Source: an uncultured Rhizobiaceae group bacterium (GTDB taxonomy: Bacteria; Pseudomonadota; Alphaproteobacteria; Rhizobiales; Rhizobiaceae). Taken from it: 64,000 nucleotides of DNA. Below are positions 35,279 through 44,071 of this stretch, one piece after another (the stretch's first letter is position 1; each line of letters begins with the position of its first letter). Where the stretch lies: contig CALIOE010000061.1 of NCBI GenBank assembly GCA_938044775.1, positions 37,850-101,849 of the forward strand, written 5' to 3'. Made by a program: the position numbers and the translations under genes. The notes under the pieces were generated by a model that searched no databases, was not told the DNA's origin, and saw only the letters and a list, made by a program, of their open reading frames with translations.

Positions 35279-36100
35279 ATGTATCCCGAGGAACTTGCCA
35301 TCCTTGCAAATCGTATCCGCCGGCGCGATCTTCAGGCCGTATTCGAGGCCGGAGCAGGCCATATAGGTGGCGAAATGTCGGTGGCTGACATTTTGACGGC
35401 GCTGTATTTTCATACGATGTCAGTCGACCCTGAAAACCCTCTTGATCCAAATCGCGATCGGCTGGTTCTCAGCAAGGGTCATACCGCCTGCATCCTCTAC
35501 GTCACACTGGCCGAGAAGGGCTTCATCGCAAAGCGGGATGTCGCCACTTTTCTCAAGCCTTACTCAGCGCTCAATGGACATCCCAATCGAGTGAAGGTGC
35601 CGGGCGTTGAAACCAACACGGGACCATTGGGTCACGGATTGCCGGTGGGGGTTGGGATGGCGAAAGCTGCGAAGCTCGACGCCGCTGCCTGGAGGACATT
35701 CGTGATAACAGGCGACGGAGAAATGCAGGAAGGCAGCAATTGGGAAGCCATTATGGCAGCAGCCCAGTTCAAACTCGACAATCTTACTCTGATCATCGAC
35801 CATAATCGGCTGCAGCAGGGTGCGCGCCTCGCAGAAACGATTAATATGTCGCCCTTGTCAAAGCGCCTTGAGGCATTCGGGTGGGCTGTTGAAGAAATTG
35901 ACGGGCACGATATGGAACAGCTCTGCTCGGCTCTTTCGCCGGAGACAGTCACATTGGATCGCCCCAAATGTATCGTTGCTCATACCAACAAAGGTAGTGG
36001 AATCTCCTTTATGTCTGACCGGGTTGAGTGGCACCACAAAGTTCCCGATGCCGAACAGTACAGACAAGCGGCAAGAGAGCTTGGGGAGGCTTCAAATTGA
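35279..36100 (+). CDS. Transketolase, N-terminal subunit
   Basis: 273 residues covering the thiamine-diphosphate PP domain: LSKGHTACILYVTLAEKG, NTGPLGHGLPVGVGMAKA and the diphosphate/Mg motif GDGEMQEGSNWEAIMAAAQF ending in DHNRLQ. It lacks the Pyr and C-terminal domains, which are supplied by the next gene. Split transketolases transfer two-carbon units in the pentose phosphate pathway or in dedicated routes for apiose, sulfosugars or tetroses. First gene of the rightward arm; its end overlaps the second subunit start as TTGA. Confidence 0.94.
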   Translation: MYPEELAILANRIRRRDLQAVFEAGAGHIGGEMSVADILTALYFHTMSVDPENPLDPNRDRLVLSKGHTACILYVTLAEKGFIAKRDVATFLKPYSALNGHPNRVKVPGVETNTGPLGHGLPVGVGMAKAAKLDAAAWRTFVITGDGEMQEGSNWEAIMAAAQFKLDNLTLIIDHNRLQQGARLAETINMSPLSKRLEAFGWAVEEIDGHDMEQLCSALSPETVTLDRPKCIVAHTNKGSGISFMSDRVEWHHKVPDAEQYRQAARELGEASN

Positions 36101-37068
36101 GTGCTGTCACAGAGCAAGTGCGGGGCAATCCGGCGCTGCATGACTGTCGCGACGCGTTCACGCGGACTCTCGAAGCGATGGCGGCGGTAAACTCTGACAT
36201 CGTCGCTGTTTGCAATGACTCCGTCGGCTCCAGCAAATTGGGGGGCTTTAAAGAAAAGTGGCCCGAGCGGCTGATCAACGTCGGGATTGCTGAGCAGAAT
36301 ATGGTTGGTGTGGCCGCCGGCCTGGCCAATGGAGGAAAACTGCCCTTTGTCTGCGCCGCCTCCTGCTTTTTGACCGGACGGGCGCTTGAGCAGATTAAGG
36401 CCGACATCGCTTATTCCAACACCAACGTGAAACTGTGCGGCATCAGTTCGGGGATGGCCTACGGTGAACTTGGTCCAACTCACCATTCGATCGAGGATTT
36501 CGCTTGGATCCGGGCACTGCCAAATGTGCCGGTTATTGCGCCTGCGGATAGCATCGAAACCGCAGCCGCAGCGGAGTGGGCGGTTTCCCACGTCGGCCCG
36601 ATCTTTTTGCGTTTGAGTCGCGTTGGGGTTCCAGATCTATTTTCCTCTGACCATAAATTTGAGCTCGGTCGCGCAGACCTCATGCGGGAAGGTGCGGATG
36701 TGACCATCATCGCAAATGGTGTTCTTACTCACCGCGCCATGTTTGCCGCGGACCTGCTTTCTCAAAGCGGGATTGCAGCCAGAGTTCTCAATATGTCGAC
36801 TGTGCGCCCAATCGATGCTGAGGCGATTGAAAAAGCTGCCAGGGAAACCGGCGCAATAGTCACTTGTGAAGAGCACACGATATTTGGCGGACTTGGCAGC
36901 GCTGTGGCCGAAGTTGTGGTGGACGTGCATCCTGTGCCAATGAAAATGCTGGGTGTGCCTGGCATATTCGCGCCGACCGGATCGGCCAATTTTCTGTTGG
37001 ATGAGTTTGGGATGTCACCAGGGGGAATCGCTGAATCTGCCACAAGACTAATCGACAAAAAGGCATAG
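36097..37068 (+). CDS. Transketolase, C-terminal subunit
   Basis: 323 residues with the Pyr domain (residues ~10-185; RLINVGIAEQNMVGVAAGLANGG carries the activating Glu) and the C-terminal domain (VLNMSTVRPIDAEAIEKAA, EEHTIFGGLGSAVAEV). The chosen start is a TTG that overlaps the stop of the N-terminal subunit and follows GGGGAGG at good distance. Together with the N-terminal subunit it forms an active heteromer with the cofactor at the interface. Co-occurrence with a kinase suggests the substrate is a ketose phosphate formed by that kinase. Confidence 0.93.
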   Translation: MSAVTEQVRGNPALHDCRDAFTRTLEAMAAVNSDIVAVCNDSVGSSKLGGFKEKWPERLINVGIAEQNMVGVAAGLANGGKLPFVCAASCFLTGRALEQIKADIAYSNTNVKLCGISSGMAYGELGPTHHSIEDFAWIRALPNVPVIAPADSIETAAAAEWAVSHVGPIFLRLSRVGVPDLFSSDHKFELGRADLMREGADVTIIANGVLTHRAMFAADLLSQSGIAARVLNMSTVRPIDAEAIEKAARETGAIVTCEEHTIFGGLGSAVAEVVVDVHPVPMKMLGVPGIFAPTGSANFLLDEFGMSPGGIAESATRLIDKKA

Positions 37069-37074
37069 AGTAGC

Positions 37075-38547
37075 ATGACCCAACCTGTTATCCTGGCCGT
37101 GGATGAGGGAACATCCAACTGCAAAGCAGTGTTGGTTACAAAGGACGGCTCAATCCTGGCGTCCGGCGCGGAAAAGGTTGGGATCAGCCACCCTCAGCCG
37201 GGCTGGGTTGAGCAGGACGCAGAGCACATATGGTCCAGCACCATCTCAGCGATAGAGACCTGTCTCTCAGATATTGAATCGATCGAAATCGTAGCGCTGG
37301 GTATCTCGAATCAACGTGAATCGGTGCTGATTTGGGACCGCACAACCGGCAAGTCGCTTGGTCCGGTGATTACCTGGCAATGCCGGCGGACTGCTGAATC
37401 GTGTGAGAAGTTGAAACGCGAAGGGCATGAAGATGATGTCATCGCCAGAACCGGACTACCTCTTGATCCACTTTTTCCGGCCACCAAAGTGGCGTGGTTG
37501 CTGAAACACCACAGTGCTCAGACTGAGCCCGAAGACATCTGCATCGGGACGGTTGATTCATGGCTCATTTGGAAGTTCACAGGCGGGGCTCTACACGCCA
37601 CTGACAGTTCCAATGCCGCCCGTACTCAACTGTTCAATCTCGCAAATATGGAATGGGACACAAGTTTGTGCACATTGTTTGGTGTGCCGCTCCTGATGCT
37701 CCCCAGTGTTCAGGATTCATCGTCAGAATTCGGTACGACCAAAGACGTGCAAGGCTTACCCGATGGCATACGGATAGCATCAGCGATCGGCGACTCCCAT
37801 GCGGCTCTCTTTGGTCACGGTGCCTTTCAGGCAGGCGACGGTAAGATAACATTCGGTACCGGTTCTTCGGTTATGACAACCATCGAAAAATTTGCCCCTC
37901 CGCCAGAGGGACTAACCACAACAGTTGCATGGTCAATTGACGGAAAGCCAACGTTTGCGTTTGAAGGAAATATACTGGTCAGCGCTTCGATACTGCCATG
38001 GACCGCAGAGTTGCTGGGCTTGAAGGATGTTGACGAACTGCTGGAATTGGCGATGAGCGTGCATGAGTCTCTCGGTGTAAGGCTTGTACCCGCCCTTGTC
38101 GGCCTTGGATCTCCGCACTGGAATTCAGTTGCGCGCGGTGTGATAACTGGTCTTTCATTCAAGTCCGGACGACCGCATATCGCCCGAGCAGCGGCCGAAT
38201 GCATTGCGCTCCAGGTGTACGATATTTTTGCAATCATCGATCTCTATTCTGAAGCCGGAATCGGCCGCCTGTTTGTTGATGGTGGCCCCAGCTCAAACTC
38301 GTTCCTTATGTCGTTGGTTGCGAACTATCTGGATCATCCTGTCATCGTGTGTGAACGGTCTGAGTTGTCGGCTCTTGGTGCAGCGTATCTAGCGGGTATC
38401 ACTGTGGGTTACTGGCCCGATCTAGACGCAATTGCCGGACTCGATGGTGGTGAGAAACTTGTACCTCCGAACATGGATGCTCAAGCCAGGGAATCAGCAC
38501 TTCGGGATTGGAAGCTGGCCGTCAACCAGTCGACGTTGGGAACCTGA
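37075..38547 (+). CDS. FGGY family carbohydrate kinase
   Basis: 490 residues, nearest in pattern to glycerol-kinase-like members. The N-terminal phosphate loop VDEGTSNCKAVLV, HPQPGWVEQDAEHIW, GISNQRESVLIWDRTTG, the catalytic Asp in SAIGDSHAALFGHG and the ATP-binding FGTGSSVMTT and LFVDGGPSSNSFLM are all present. It should phosphorylate a ketose or polyol taken up by the adjacent importer and feed the split transketolase. D-apulose kinase is one possibility because apiose pathways combine such a kinase with a split transketolase, but I cannot prove it. Six bases after the transketolase. Confidence 0.93.
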   Translation: MTQPVILAVDEGTSNCKAVLVTKDGSILASGAEKVGISHPQPGWVEQDAEHIWSSTISAIETCLSDIESIEIVALGISNQRESVLIWDRTTGKSLGPVITWQCRRTAESCEKLKREGHEDDVIARTGLPLDPLFPATKVAWLLKHHSAQTEPEDICIGTVDSWLIWKFTGGALHATDSSNAARTQLFNLANMEWDTSLCTLFGVPLLMLPSVQDSSSEFGTTKDVQGLPDGIRIASAIGDSHAALFGHGAFQAGDGKITFGTGSSVMTTIEKFAPPPEGLTTTVAWSIDGKPTFAFEGNILVSASILPWTAELLGLKDVDELLELAMSVHESLGVRLVPALVGLGSPHWNSVARGVITGLSFKSGRPHIARAAAECIALQVYDIFAIIDLYSEAGIGRLFVDGGPSSNSFLMSLVANYLDHPVIVCERSELSALGAAYLAGITVGYWPDLDAIAGLDGGEKLVPPNMDAQARESALRDWKLAVNQSTLGT

Positions 38548-38598
38548 TTGTTTAGGCATGCGGAACCGTTCCAGCCAATTCCAAGGAGGCCATGCTAA

Positions 38599-39558
38599 GT
38601 GTCGCGGTTGAATGAACTCAGGATGATTTCCCGAATTGCACAAATGTACCATGTGGAGGGCAAACGTCAGGCTGAGATCGCTGAACATCTTCGGATGTCT
38701 CAAGCAACGGTCTCTCGGATGCTGAAAAAAGCCCTGGAAGAAGATATTGTCCGCACAACAATTGTTTCGCCGTCGGGCACCTACGGTGATCTCGAAGCTG
38801 ATCTCCGCGTACGCTTCGATCTTCAGGAAGCCGTCGTCATAGAATGCTCTGAGGACCGGGACGGAGCAATCATGGCGCGAATTGGCGAGACAGCTGCCTA
38901 CTTCGTTGAAACCACCCTGCAGGCTGATGAGATCATAGGTGTGTCCAGTTGGAGCGAAACCATCCTCAAGATGGTGGAGAGTATCCATCCGATGAAATCT
39001 GCGCCTGCCAAATACGTAGTACAGACTTTGGGTGGTATGGGGGCCCCGGGGGTGCAGACCCACGCCACTCAACTGACCACAAGGCTCGCAAAGCTGACGG
39101 GCGCCGAGCCGCTATTGCTGAGCGCCCCTGGAGTCGCACAATCACGCGAAGCCAAGCTTGTCATGCTCAGCGATCAATATGTTCGTGAAACCATGGATTT
39201 GTTTGATGATATCACGCTGGCAATTGTCGGTATTGGGGCAATCGAACCGTCGAGGATGCTTGCCCGAAGCGGAAACGTTTTCTCAGCAAAGGAACTTGCC
39301 GATCTTTCGGATGCTGGCGCTGTCGGCGACATCAGTCTGCGATTCTTTGACCGGGACGGTCTTCAAGTTGCGACTCCCCTCAATGAGCGCGTGATCGGCA
39401 TGTCCATGGACGAACTTGACGGTGTCGACCGAGTGATCGGCCTTGCCGGTGGGCAGACCAAGACAGATGCAATTCTGGGTGCTCTGCGCACGGGCGTTCT
39501 GGACGTTTTGATAACAGACAAATTCACCGCCGGAAGACTGCTGCAGTTGACCGGTTGA
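38599..39558 (+). CDS. SorC-type sugar-binding transcriptional regulator
   Basis: 319 residues. Residues ~10-55 form a helix-turn-helix (HVEGKRQAEIAEHLRMSQATVSRMLKKA); the rest is the SorC sugar-phosphate-binding domain (GVSSWSETILKMVE, VQTLGGMGAPGVQTHATQLT, LLSAPGVAQSREAKL, TLAIVGIGAIEPSRM). Such regulators bind palindromes and respond to a phosphorylated pathway intermediate. It is within the catabolic cluster after the kinase, so it most likely controls both arms through the GAATAATTAT elements. It starts GTG-equivalent in context at 38599 after AAGGAGGCC. Confidence 0.92.
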   Translation: MSRLNELRMISRIAQMYHVEGKRQAEIAEHLRMSQATVSRMLKKALEEDIVRTTIVSPSGTYGDLEADLRVRFDLQEAVVIECSEDRDGAIMARIGETAAYFVETTLQADEIIGVSSWSETILKMVESIHPMKSAPAKYVVQTLGGMGAPGVQTHATQLTTRLAKLTGAEPLLLSAPGVAQSREAKLVMLSDQYVRETMDLFDDITLAIVGIGAIEPSRMLARSGNVFSAKELADLSDAGAVGDISLRFFDRDGLQVATPLNERVIGMSMDELDGVDRVIGLAGGQTKTDAILGALRTGVLDVLITDKFTAGRLLQLTG

Positions 39559-39581
39559 GATACTCAGATGGAGGCTTAAGC

Positions 39582-40364
39582 ATGAAGCGTTTTGCAGGGA
39601 AAACCGTCGTCGTAACCGGAGGAAACAAGGGAATAGGCTTCGCGATCGCTGAGCGTTTTGCAGAAGAAGGCGCAAATCTGGTTATCGCCTCGGTGGAAAA
39701 ACATGTCGAAGAAGCTGCAGAGGCTCTGCGTGCCCTGGGAGCTCAGATTGTACCCGAAATATGCGATGTGACCGACCGAGCAGCGGTTGAGGAACTATAT
39801 AATCGAGCAGAAAGTGAGTTTGGTGAGGTCAACATCTCCATTCAGAACGCGGGCGTCATCACCATCGCAAAAATCGAGAATCTGACAGAAGCCGAATGGG
39901 ATGCAACAATGGACGTCAACACTAAGGGGGTGTTTTTGTGCTGTCAGGAAGCAATTCGTCGGATGCGCAAGTCCGGAAACGGTGGACGGCTCATTAGTAC
40001 TGCGTCAGGTCAGGCCCGTGACGGTTTCATCTACACCCCGCACTACGCGGCTTCGAAATTTGGCGTTGTTGGCCTCACTCAGAGCCTGGCTAAGGAAGTT
40101 GCGCTTGACGGCATTACAGTGAACGCAATCTGCCCGGGGATCATCGAGACCGAAATGTGGGATTACAATGATCGGGTGTGGGGCAAGATGCTCGGAGACT
40201 TTGGTCCGGGCGAGCTTATGGCGTCGTGGGTTCAGAACATCCCCATGAAGCGGGCCGGATCTGGTAAAGATGTTGCCGGTTTGGTCGCCTTCCTAGCAAG
40301 TGAAGACGCCAGCTACATTACGGGCCAAACCGTGAATGTAGATGGTGGCCTGATCATGTCATGA
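39582..40364 (+). CDS. SDR oxidoreductase, end of the sugar/polyol cluster
   Basis: 260 residues from the ATG at 39582, with GGAGG upstream; the frame opens 9 codons earlier inside the SorC gene end. TGGNKGIGFA cofactor loop, NAG (QNAGVIT), Ser in STASGQ and YAASK (HYAASKFGVVGL). Ends GQTVNVDGGLIMS. Second SDR of the cluster; with the SDR at 30654 it could perform sequential or epimerising oxidation/reduction of the imported compound. It resembles sorbitol/meso-butanediol-type dehydrogenases. Confidence 0.9.
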   Translation: MKRFAGKTVVVTGGNKGIGFAIAERFAEEGANLVIASVEKHVEEAAEALRALGAQIVPEICDVTDRAAVEELYNRAESEFGEVNISIQNAGVITIAKIENLTEAEWDATMDVNTKGVFLCCQEAIRRMRKSGNGGRLISTASGQARDGFIYTPHYAASKFGVVGLTQSLAKEVALDGITVNAICPGIIETEMWDYNDRVWGKMLGDFGPGELMASWVQNIPMKRAGSGKDVAGLVAFLASEDASYITGQTVNVDGGLIMS

Positions 40365-40395
40365 ATGGCCGGTTCGGGCGTACTAAGTCACAGGA

Positions 40396-40872
40396 TCAGG
40401 CGCTTTTTAGCAAACCGGTCTGGCTCAGACCAGCGTCAAGGTTAAGCACGTTGACCACGGCTTGTGCAGCCTCCGCACCCTTGCCGATGAAGTGGTGGCG
40501 ATAAAACTCCGTCATCTCGTCAACCGGCTGATAATTGTGCGGGGTCAGTGAGACAGAGAAGACTGGTACCATTGTTTCCAACTGGACAGTCATCAGTCCG
40601 GAGACGACAGCATCGGCGACAAAGTCATGACGATAGATGCCCCCGTTTACAACCAAGGCCGCAGCGACGATGGCATCGTAGTTGCCGGTCAATGCGAGCT
40701 TCTTGGCAAGCAATGGCATCTCAAACGCTCCCGGTACGTCAAAAGTTTCAGTCTTGGCACCAGGTAAAAGCTTGGCAGTTTCCGCGCTAAAGCCTTCGTA
40801 GGCGCGGTCGACTATGTCTGCGTGCCAACGAGCCTTAACGAATGCAATATTTGGAGTTTGGGTACTGGTCAT
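40396..40872 (-). CDS. ribH: 6,7-dimethyl-8-ribityllumazine synthase, RibH2 type
   Basis: 158 residues. AKTETFDVPGAFEMP, NYDAIVAAALVVNGGIYRHDFVADAVVSGLM and VPVFSVSLTPHNYQ follow the lumazine-synthase fold, in the shorter RibH2 variant known from Brucella and other Hyphomicrobiales. It condenses the ribityl-uracil with dihydroxybutanone phosphate in riboflavin synthesis. No other rib gene is nearby. An FMN riboswitch precedes it, so expression falls when FMN is plentiful. Convergent with the SDR of the sugar cluster. Confidence 0.93.
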   Translation of the reverse strand: MTSTQTPNIAFVKARWHADIVDRAYEGFSAETAKLLPGAKTETFDVPGAFEMPLLAKKLALTGNYDAIVAAALVVNGGIYRHDFVADAVVSGLMTVQLETMVPVFSVSLTPHNYQPVDEMTEFYRHHFIGKGAEAAQAVVNVLNLDAGLSQTGLLKSA

Positions 40873-40954
40873 ATCGGAACCTCACGTAACAACTGCGTTA
40901 GGTCCCAGAGCATAGGTGGCATACACACTGGCCCGTCCAGGCCAAAATGCAAAC

Positions 40955-41084
40955 CATTCTCTTCCATCCGGACTATACCGTCGGCTCCGGAATTACACCG
41001 GATCTGCTGACCTCCCGTCATCGGGAGCGCTCGCGGGCTATTACCGCCGGTGGGGAATTTCACCCCGCCCTGAGAACACCCCAG
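40955..41084 (-). ncRNA. FMN riboswitch (RFN element)
   Basis: Leftward, the conserved blocks appear in order: GTTCTCAGGGCGGGGTGAAA, TTCCCCACCGGCGGTAAT, AGCCCGCGAGCGC, GGTCAGCAGATCCGGT, AATTCCGGAGCCGACGGTA and TAGTCCGGATGGAAGAGA. These form the six-stemmed FMN aptamer. The 80-base spacer to ribH holds a small TGGCC/GGCCA hairpin but no T-run, so control of translation is more likely than termination. Confidence 0.95.
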
Positions 41085-41624
41085 TTTTTACGTCGTAATG
41101 CCATCCGGTCAACCCCGTGTGATGAAATTATGTGGGAGCCCATTAGCAGTCTTAACGTGCGGCAAGGGCATCCATGCTCATGTCACAAAAACCGCGCTGA
41201 AATCTGCCACATTCGAGAGTTTCGTACGCAAAACCACTATGGTTCTGCCCGTATTTTTGCTGCTCACCAAACGCAAGCGTACAAACAAGTTTTGGCCTGA
41301 AGCGCACCCTGACAGACCCTTGCTCCAGTGCATTGTATTTGAAAGGCTGGCGTTGATCGAGATTGGGCTGTCCGTCGATCTGGGAGTCTGGTGATTGGGT
41401 CAGCTGCGTTGCGATTTCTATTGTCCGACAATGCACTCAATATTTCTGGGGTGCACAATTTTGCAAAGACCCGTCTTCCAAATGGATTGCTGCTATGCCG
41501 ATGAGCATCCGCGAAGGTTGAAGACCTTTGCACTGTTGTCAGCGGACGCCTGTTTTGCGTCGGAAGAAGTGACTGTTGTGGTTCGACAGCTTTTCACGAA
41601 CAGCGACCGTAAGCCATTCATCAG
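41085..41624. other. Gene-poor stretch upstream of the riboswitch
   Basis: About 540 bases between the riboswitch and the LysR gene stop. Short frames exist on both strands, the longest 77 codons (41395-41628, rightward), but none shows a domain, signal peptide or ribosome-binding site. It includes the ribH promoter. It may be decayed coding DNA; I cannot name a source. Confidence 0.35.
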
Positions 41625-42545
41625 TTAAGCCGGTTCAATATTCGATATATAGTAGCTGTCTCGCCTCTTCGAGAATCCCAACGAGATATGTTGCATGAAT
41701 GCCTCGACACGGGGAGCCTTGCGCAAATCCGGATGGGTCAACAACCAGATTGGGAAATAACGTTCCCAGCGCAGCGCAGATACACGGGTCACGCCGTCCA
41801 GGCCATCACCCAGAATTCGAGGCATTCGCGTGATACCAAGCCCTGCACTGACCAGTTGAATAGCGGTGACCATATCATCGCAACGCGCGACAACGCGAAC
41901 ATTAGGGCACAATCGACTGAGAAGCTTGGGAACCGGGGTTTTCCAGGAGTTAAATGAAATCAGGGGAATGTCCCCGGACAGATCTCCATGGCCCAGCGGG
42001 TTCGACGTCAGCCATTGGCTTTGCGCATAAAAACCGGCGTGTTGATCGGTGATCTTGCGTCCCCAAAGGGTGTCCGGCGGTTTGTGGGTTACGCGAATGG
42101 CCACGTCGGCCTCTCTTTGATGCAGGTTCAAAAGGTTATTGTCGCCAACAAAATCCAACTCGACTTCGGGATGAGCATTTGCAAATTCTGCTATGTCCAG
42201 ACTCACGGCATCAGTCATCATCAAAGGTGGAATGGTCACGCGCAGAGGGCCGCTTAATTCCTGTTCCTGACTGATCAGGTAGCGCTCGAGCGCATCTAGT
42301 TCCGGTTCGATTTTATTGGCATGCGACAACACCGCTTTCCCGGCTTCCGTCAGACGCAGACCTGCTGGGAGGCGTTCAAAGAAAACGAGGCCGGCATCGT
42401 CTTCAGCCCTGGCCAATCTGCGCGAAACTGTCGCGTGCGTGACGCCGAGAAAGCGTGCTGCGCCAGAAACCCCTCCATGGCGATCAATGGCCAGCACCAG
42501 GCGGAGCGAATCCCAATTCGTAATGAGGCTTCGATTTTTGTACAT
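41625..42545 (-). CDS. LysR family transcriptional regulator
   Basis: 306 residues. N-terminal winged helix: SLRLVLAIDRHGGVSGAARFLGVTHATVSRRLARAEDDAG. The effector domain (~95-300) has SGPLRVTIPPLMMTDAV and the usual alternation of strands. The HTH resembles the single-gene-activator branch. It is divergent from the DUF1330 gene with 78 bp between starts, the classic arrangement for a LysR protein and its target. GTACAT repeats lie in that gap and over its own start. The inducer is unknown. Confidence 0.93.
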   Translation of the reverse strand: MYKNRSLITNWDSLRLVLAIDRHGGVSGAARFLGVTHATVSRRLARAEDDAGLVFFERLPAGLRLTEAGKAVLSHANKIEPELDALERYLISQEQELSGPLRVTIPPLMMTDAVSLDIAEFANAHPEVELDFVGDNNLLNLHQREADVAIRVTHKPPDTLWGRKITDQHAGFYAQSQWLTSNPLGHGDLSGDIPLISFNSWKTPVPKLLSRLCPNVRVVARCDDMVTAIQLVSAGLGITRMPRILGDGLDGVTRVSALRWERYFPIWLLTHPDLRKAPRVEAFMQHISLGFSKRRDSYYISNIEPA

Positions 42546-42576
42546 GAAAGGTACATAGATGATGAATTTCGTACAT
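42540..42576. promoter_or_regulatory. Three GTACAT repeats between LysR and DUF1330 genes
   Basis: GTACAT at 42540, 42551 and 42571, spaced 11 and 20 bases, i.e. near one and two helical turns. The first overlaps the LysR start codon. They are candidate half-sites for the LysR protein. Confidence 0.35.
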
Positions 42577-42623
42577 GCAATTTAGATGGCAGAAGAGTGT
42601 CATCATTGGAACGGAGTGAAGTG

Positions 42624-42914
42624 ATGACACAATTTGCATTGATTACGCTTGTCGTGAAAGACGCCGAAAAATTGGCTCAATATTATGAGGTCGGCGGTCC
42701 TGCTGTGGCCAAACACAATGGAAAACCCATTGCGGGTGGCCCGGATACCAAAGCCTTGCAGCAGCCGCACGGCACCACCAGAGGCGTGGTGCTACAGTTT
42801 CCTTCGGAAGACCACATCACACAATGGTTGGAGGATCCTGAACTCGCAGAGGTCCATAGCCTGCGGAACGCTGGAGCGGATGTAACGATATTGTCGCTGC
42901 CGGCCATCGGTTGA
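42624..42914 (+). CDS. DUF1330-type dimeric alpha/beta-barrel protein
   Basis: 96 residues (TQFALITLVVKDAEKLAQYY ... GGPAVAKHNGKPIAGGPDTKALQQ ... RGVVLQFPSEDHITQWLEDP), matching DUF1330, small dimeric ferredoxin-like proteins often of unknown catalytic role. The ATG at 42624 is taken because the family starts there; the open frame continues upstream into the LysR promoter region without conservation. Divergent from LysR, so probably its target. Confidence 0.85.
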   Translation: MTQFALITLVVKDAEKLAQYYEVGGPAVAKHNGKPIAGGPDTKALQQPHGTTRGVVLQFPSEDHITQWLEDPELAEVHSLRNAGADVTILSLPAIG

Positions 42915-43192
42915 TGACAGACACCCACAGAGTGCAAACCAGTTGCCGGCAATGCGGAAGCGGGCTTCGTCGGTTAAAGCGTCTGCTTCCTCCGCCTTGC
43001 CGATGATGCCGGATAGCGGTCTGATGATCCGGTATTTGAGCTTCAAAGACAAAAGAATGGGCGATGCGCTGTATCGGGAGGTGAAATCAATTTCCCCTGT
43101 TCCGGGCATCCTCACTATAAATTTCCTTGCCATTAAAAGTGATACGGGGGTTACATGCGCGCAACCGAAAACGAAGACACGGAACGTTCCAT

Positions 43193-44071
43193 ATGAGCGA
43201 CTCAAGCGACTATACACCACCCAAGGTCTGGAAATGGGACAAGGAGAGCGGAGGAAAATTTGCCAACATCAATCGCCCGATAGCCGGCCCGACCCACGAC
43301 AAGGAACTGCCGGTCGGCGAGCATCCTCTGCAGCTCTATTCCCTGGCCACGCCGAACGGAGTGAAGGTAACGGTCATGCTCGAGGAATTGCTGGCGCTCG
43401 GGCACAAAGATGCGGAATACGATGCATGGCTGATCAATATTGGTGAGGGCGATCAGTTTGGCAGCGGTTTCGTCGGTGCCAATCCGAACTCCAAAATCCC
43501 TGCACTTATGGATCACAGCACTCCCTCGCCGACAAGGGTGTTCGAATCCGGGGCCATTTTGCTCTATCTGGCGGAAAAATTTGATGCGTTCCTGCCCGCT
43601 GATCCGGTTAAGCGCACCGAATGCCTTTCCTGGCTTTTCTGGCAAATGGGCAGCGCCCCCTATCTCGGCGGCGGTTTTGGCCATTTCTATGCCTATGCGC
43701 CGGTCAAGATTGAATATGCCATTGACCGTTTCTCCATGGAAGTGAAGCGCCAGCTCGACGTGCTCGACCGTCATCTGGCCGACAACCACTACATGGCCGG
43801 AGACGAATATTCGATTGCCGATATGGCTATCTGGCCCTGGTACGGAGCGCTGGTCGCCGGCAAGATCTATGACGATGCGGCGACATTCCTGGAAGCCGAC
43901 GGCTACAAGCATGTTGACCGATGGACGAAGGAGATTGCCGAGCGAACTCCGGTTAAGCGGGGGCGCATGGTCAACCGGTCGTTCGGAGAGCCCGAGTCGC
44001 AACTTCATGAGCGCCATGACGCCAGCGACTTTGACACCAGAACCCAGGACAAGCTGGAAGCAGCGGAATAG
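43193..44071 (+). CDS. yghU: Glutathione S-transferase, YghU type
   Basis: 292 residues from the ATG at 43193. The N-terminal tail (YTPPKVWKWDKESGGKFANINRPIAGPTHD) is specific to the YghU/nu-class of disulfide-bond oxidoreductases. It is followed by the thioredoxin-like domain (LQLYSLATPNGVKVTVMLEEL, with Thr/Asn in place of Cys/Ser; NPNSKIPALMDH binds glutathione; ESGAILLYLAEK) and the helical domain (YSIADMAIWPWYGAL). These enzymes bind two glutathiones and reduce disulfides or organic peroxides. Convergent with the extensin-like gene, one base apart. Confidence 0.94.
   Translation: MSDSSDYTPPKVWKWDKESGGKFANINRPIAGPTHDKELPVGEHPLQLYSLATPNGVKVTVMLEELLALGHKDAEYDAWLINIGEGDQFGSGFVGANPNSKIPALMDHSTPSPTRVFESGAILLYLAEKFDAFLPADPVKRTECLSWLFWQMGSAPYLGGGFGHFYAYAPVKIEYAIDRFSMEVKRQLDVLDRHLADNHYMAGDEYSIADMAIWPWYGALVAGKIYDDAATFLEADGYKHVDRWTKEIAERTPVKRGRMVNRSFGEPESQLHERHDASDFDTRTQDKLEAAE

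Noticed and set aside
41395..41628. 77-codon open frame, rightward
   Set aside because: No ribosome-binding site, signal peptide or recognisable motif; it lies in the gene-poor stretch.
42943..43446. 167-codon open frame between DUF1330 and yghU
   Set aside because: It runs out of frame into yghU and has no domain features.
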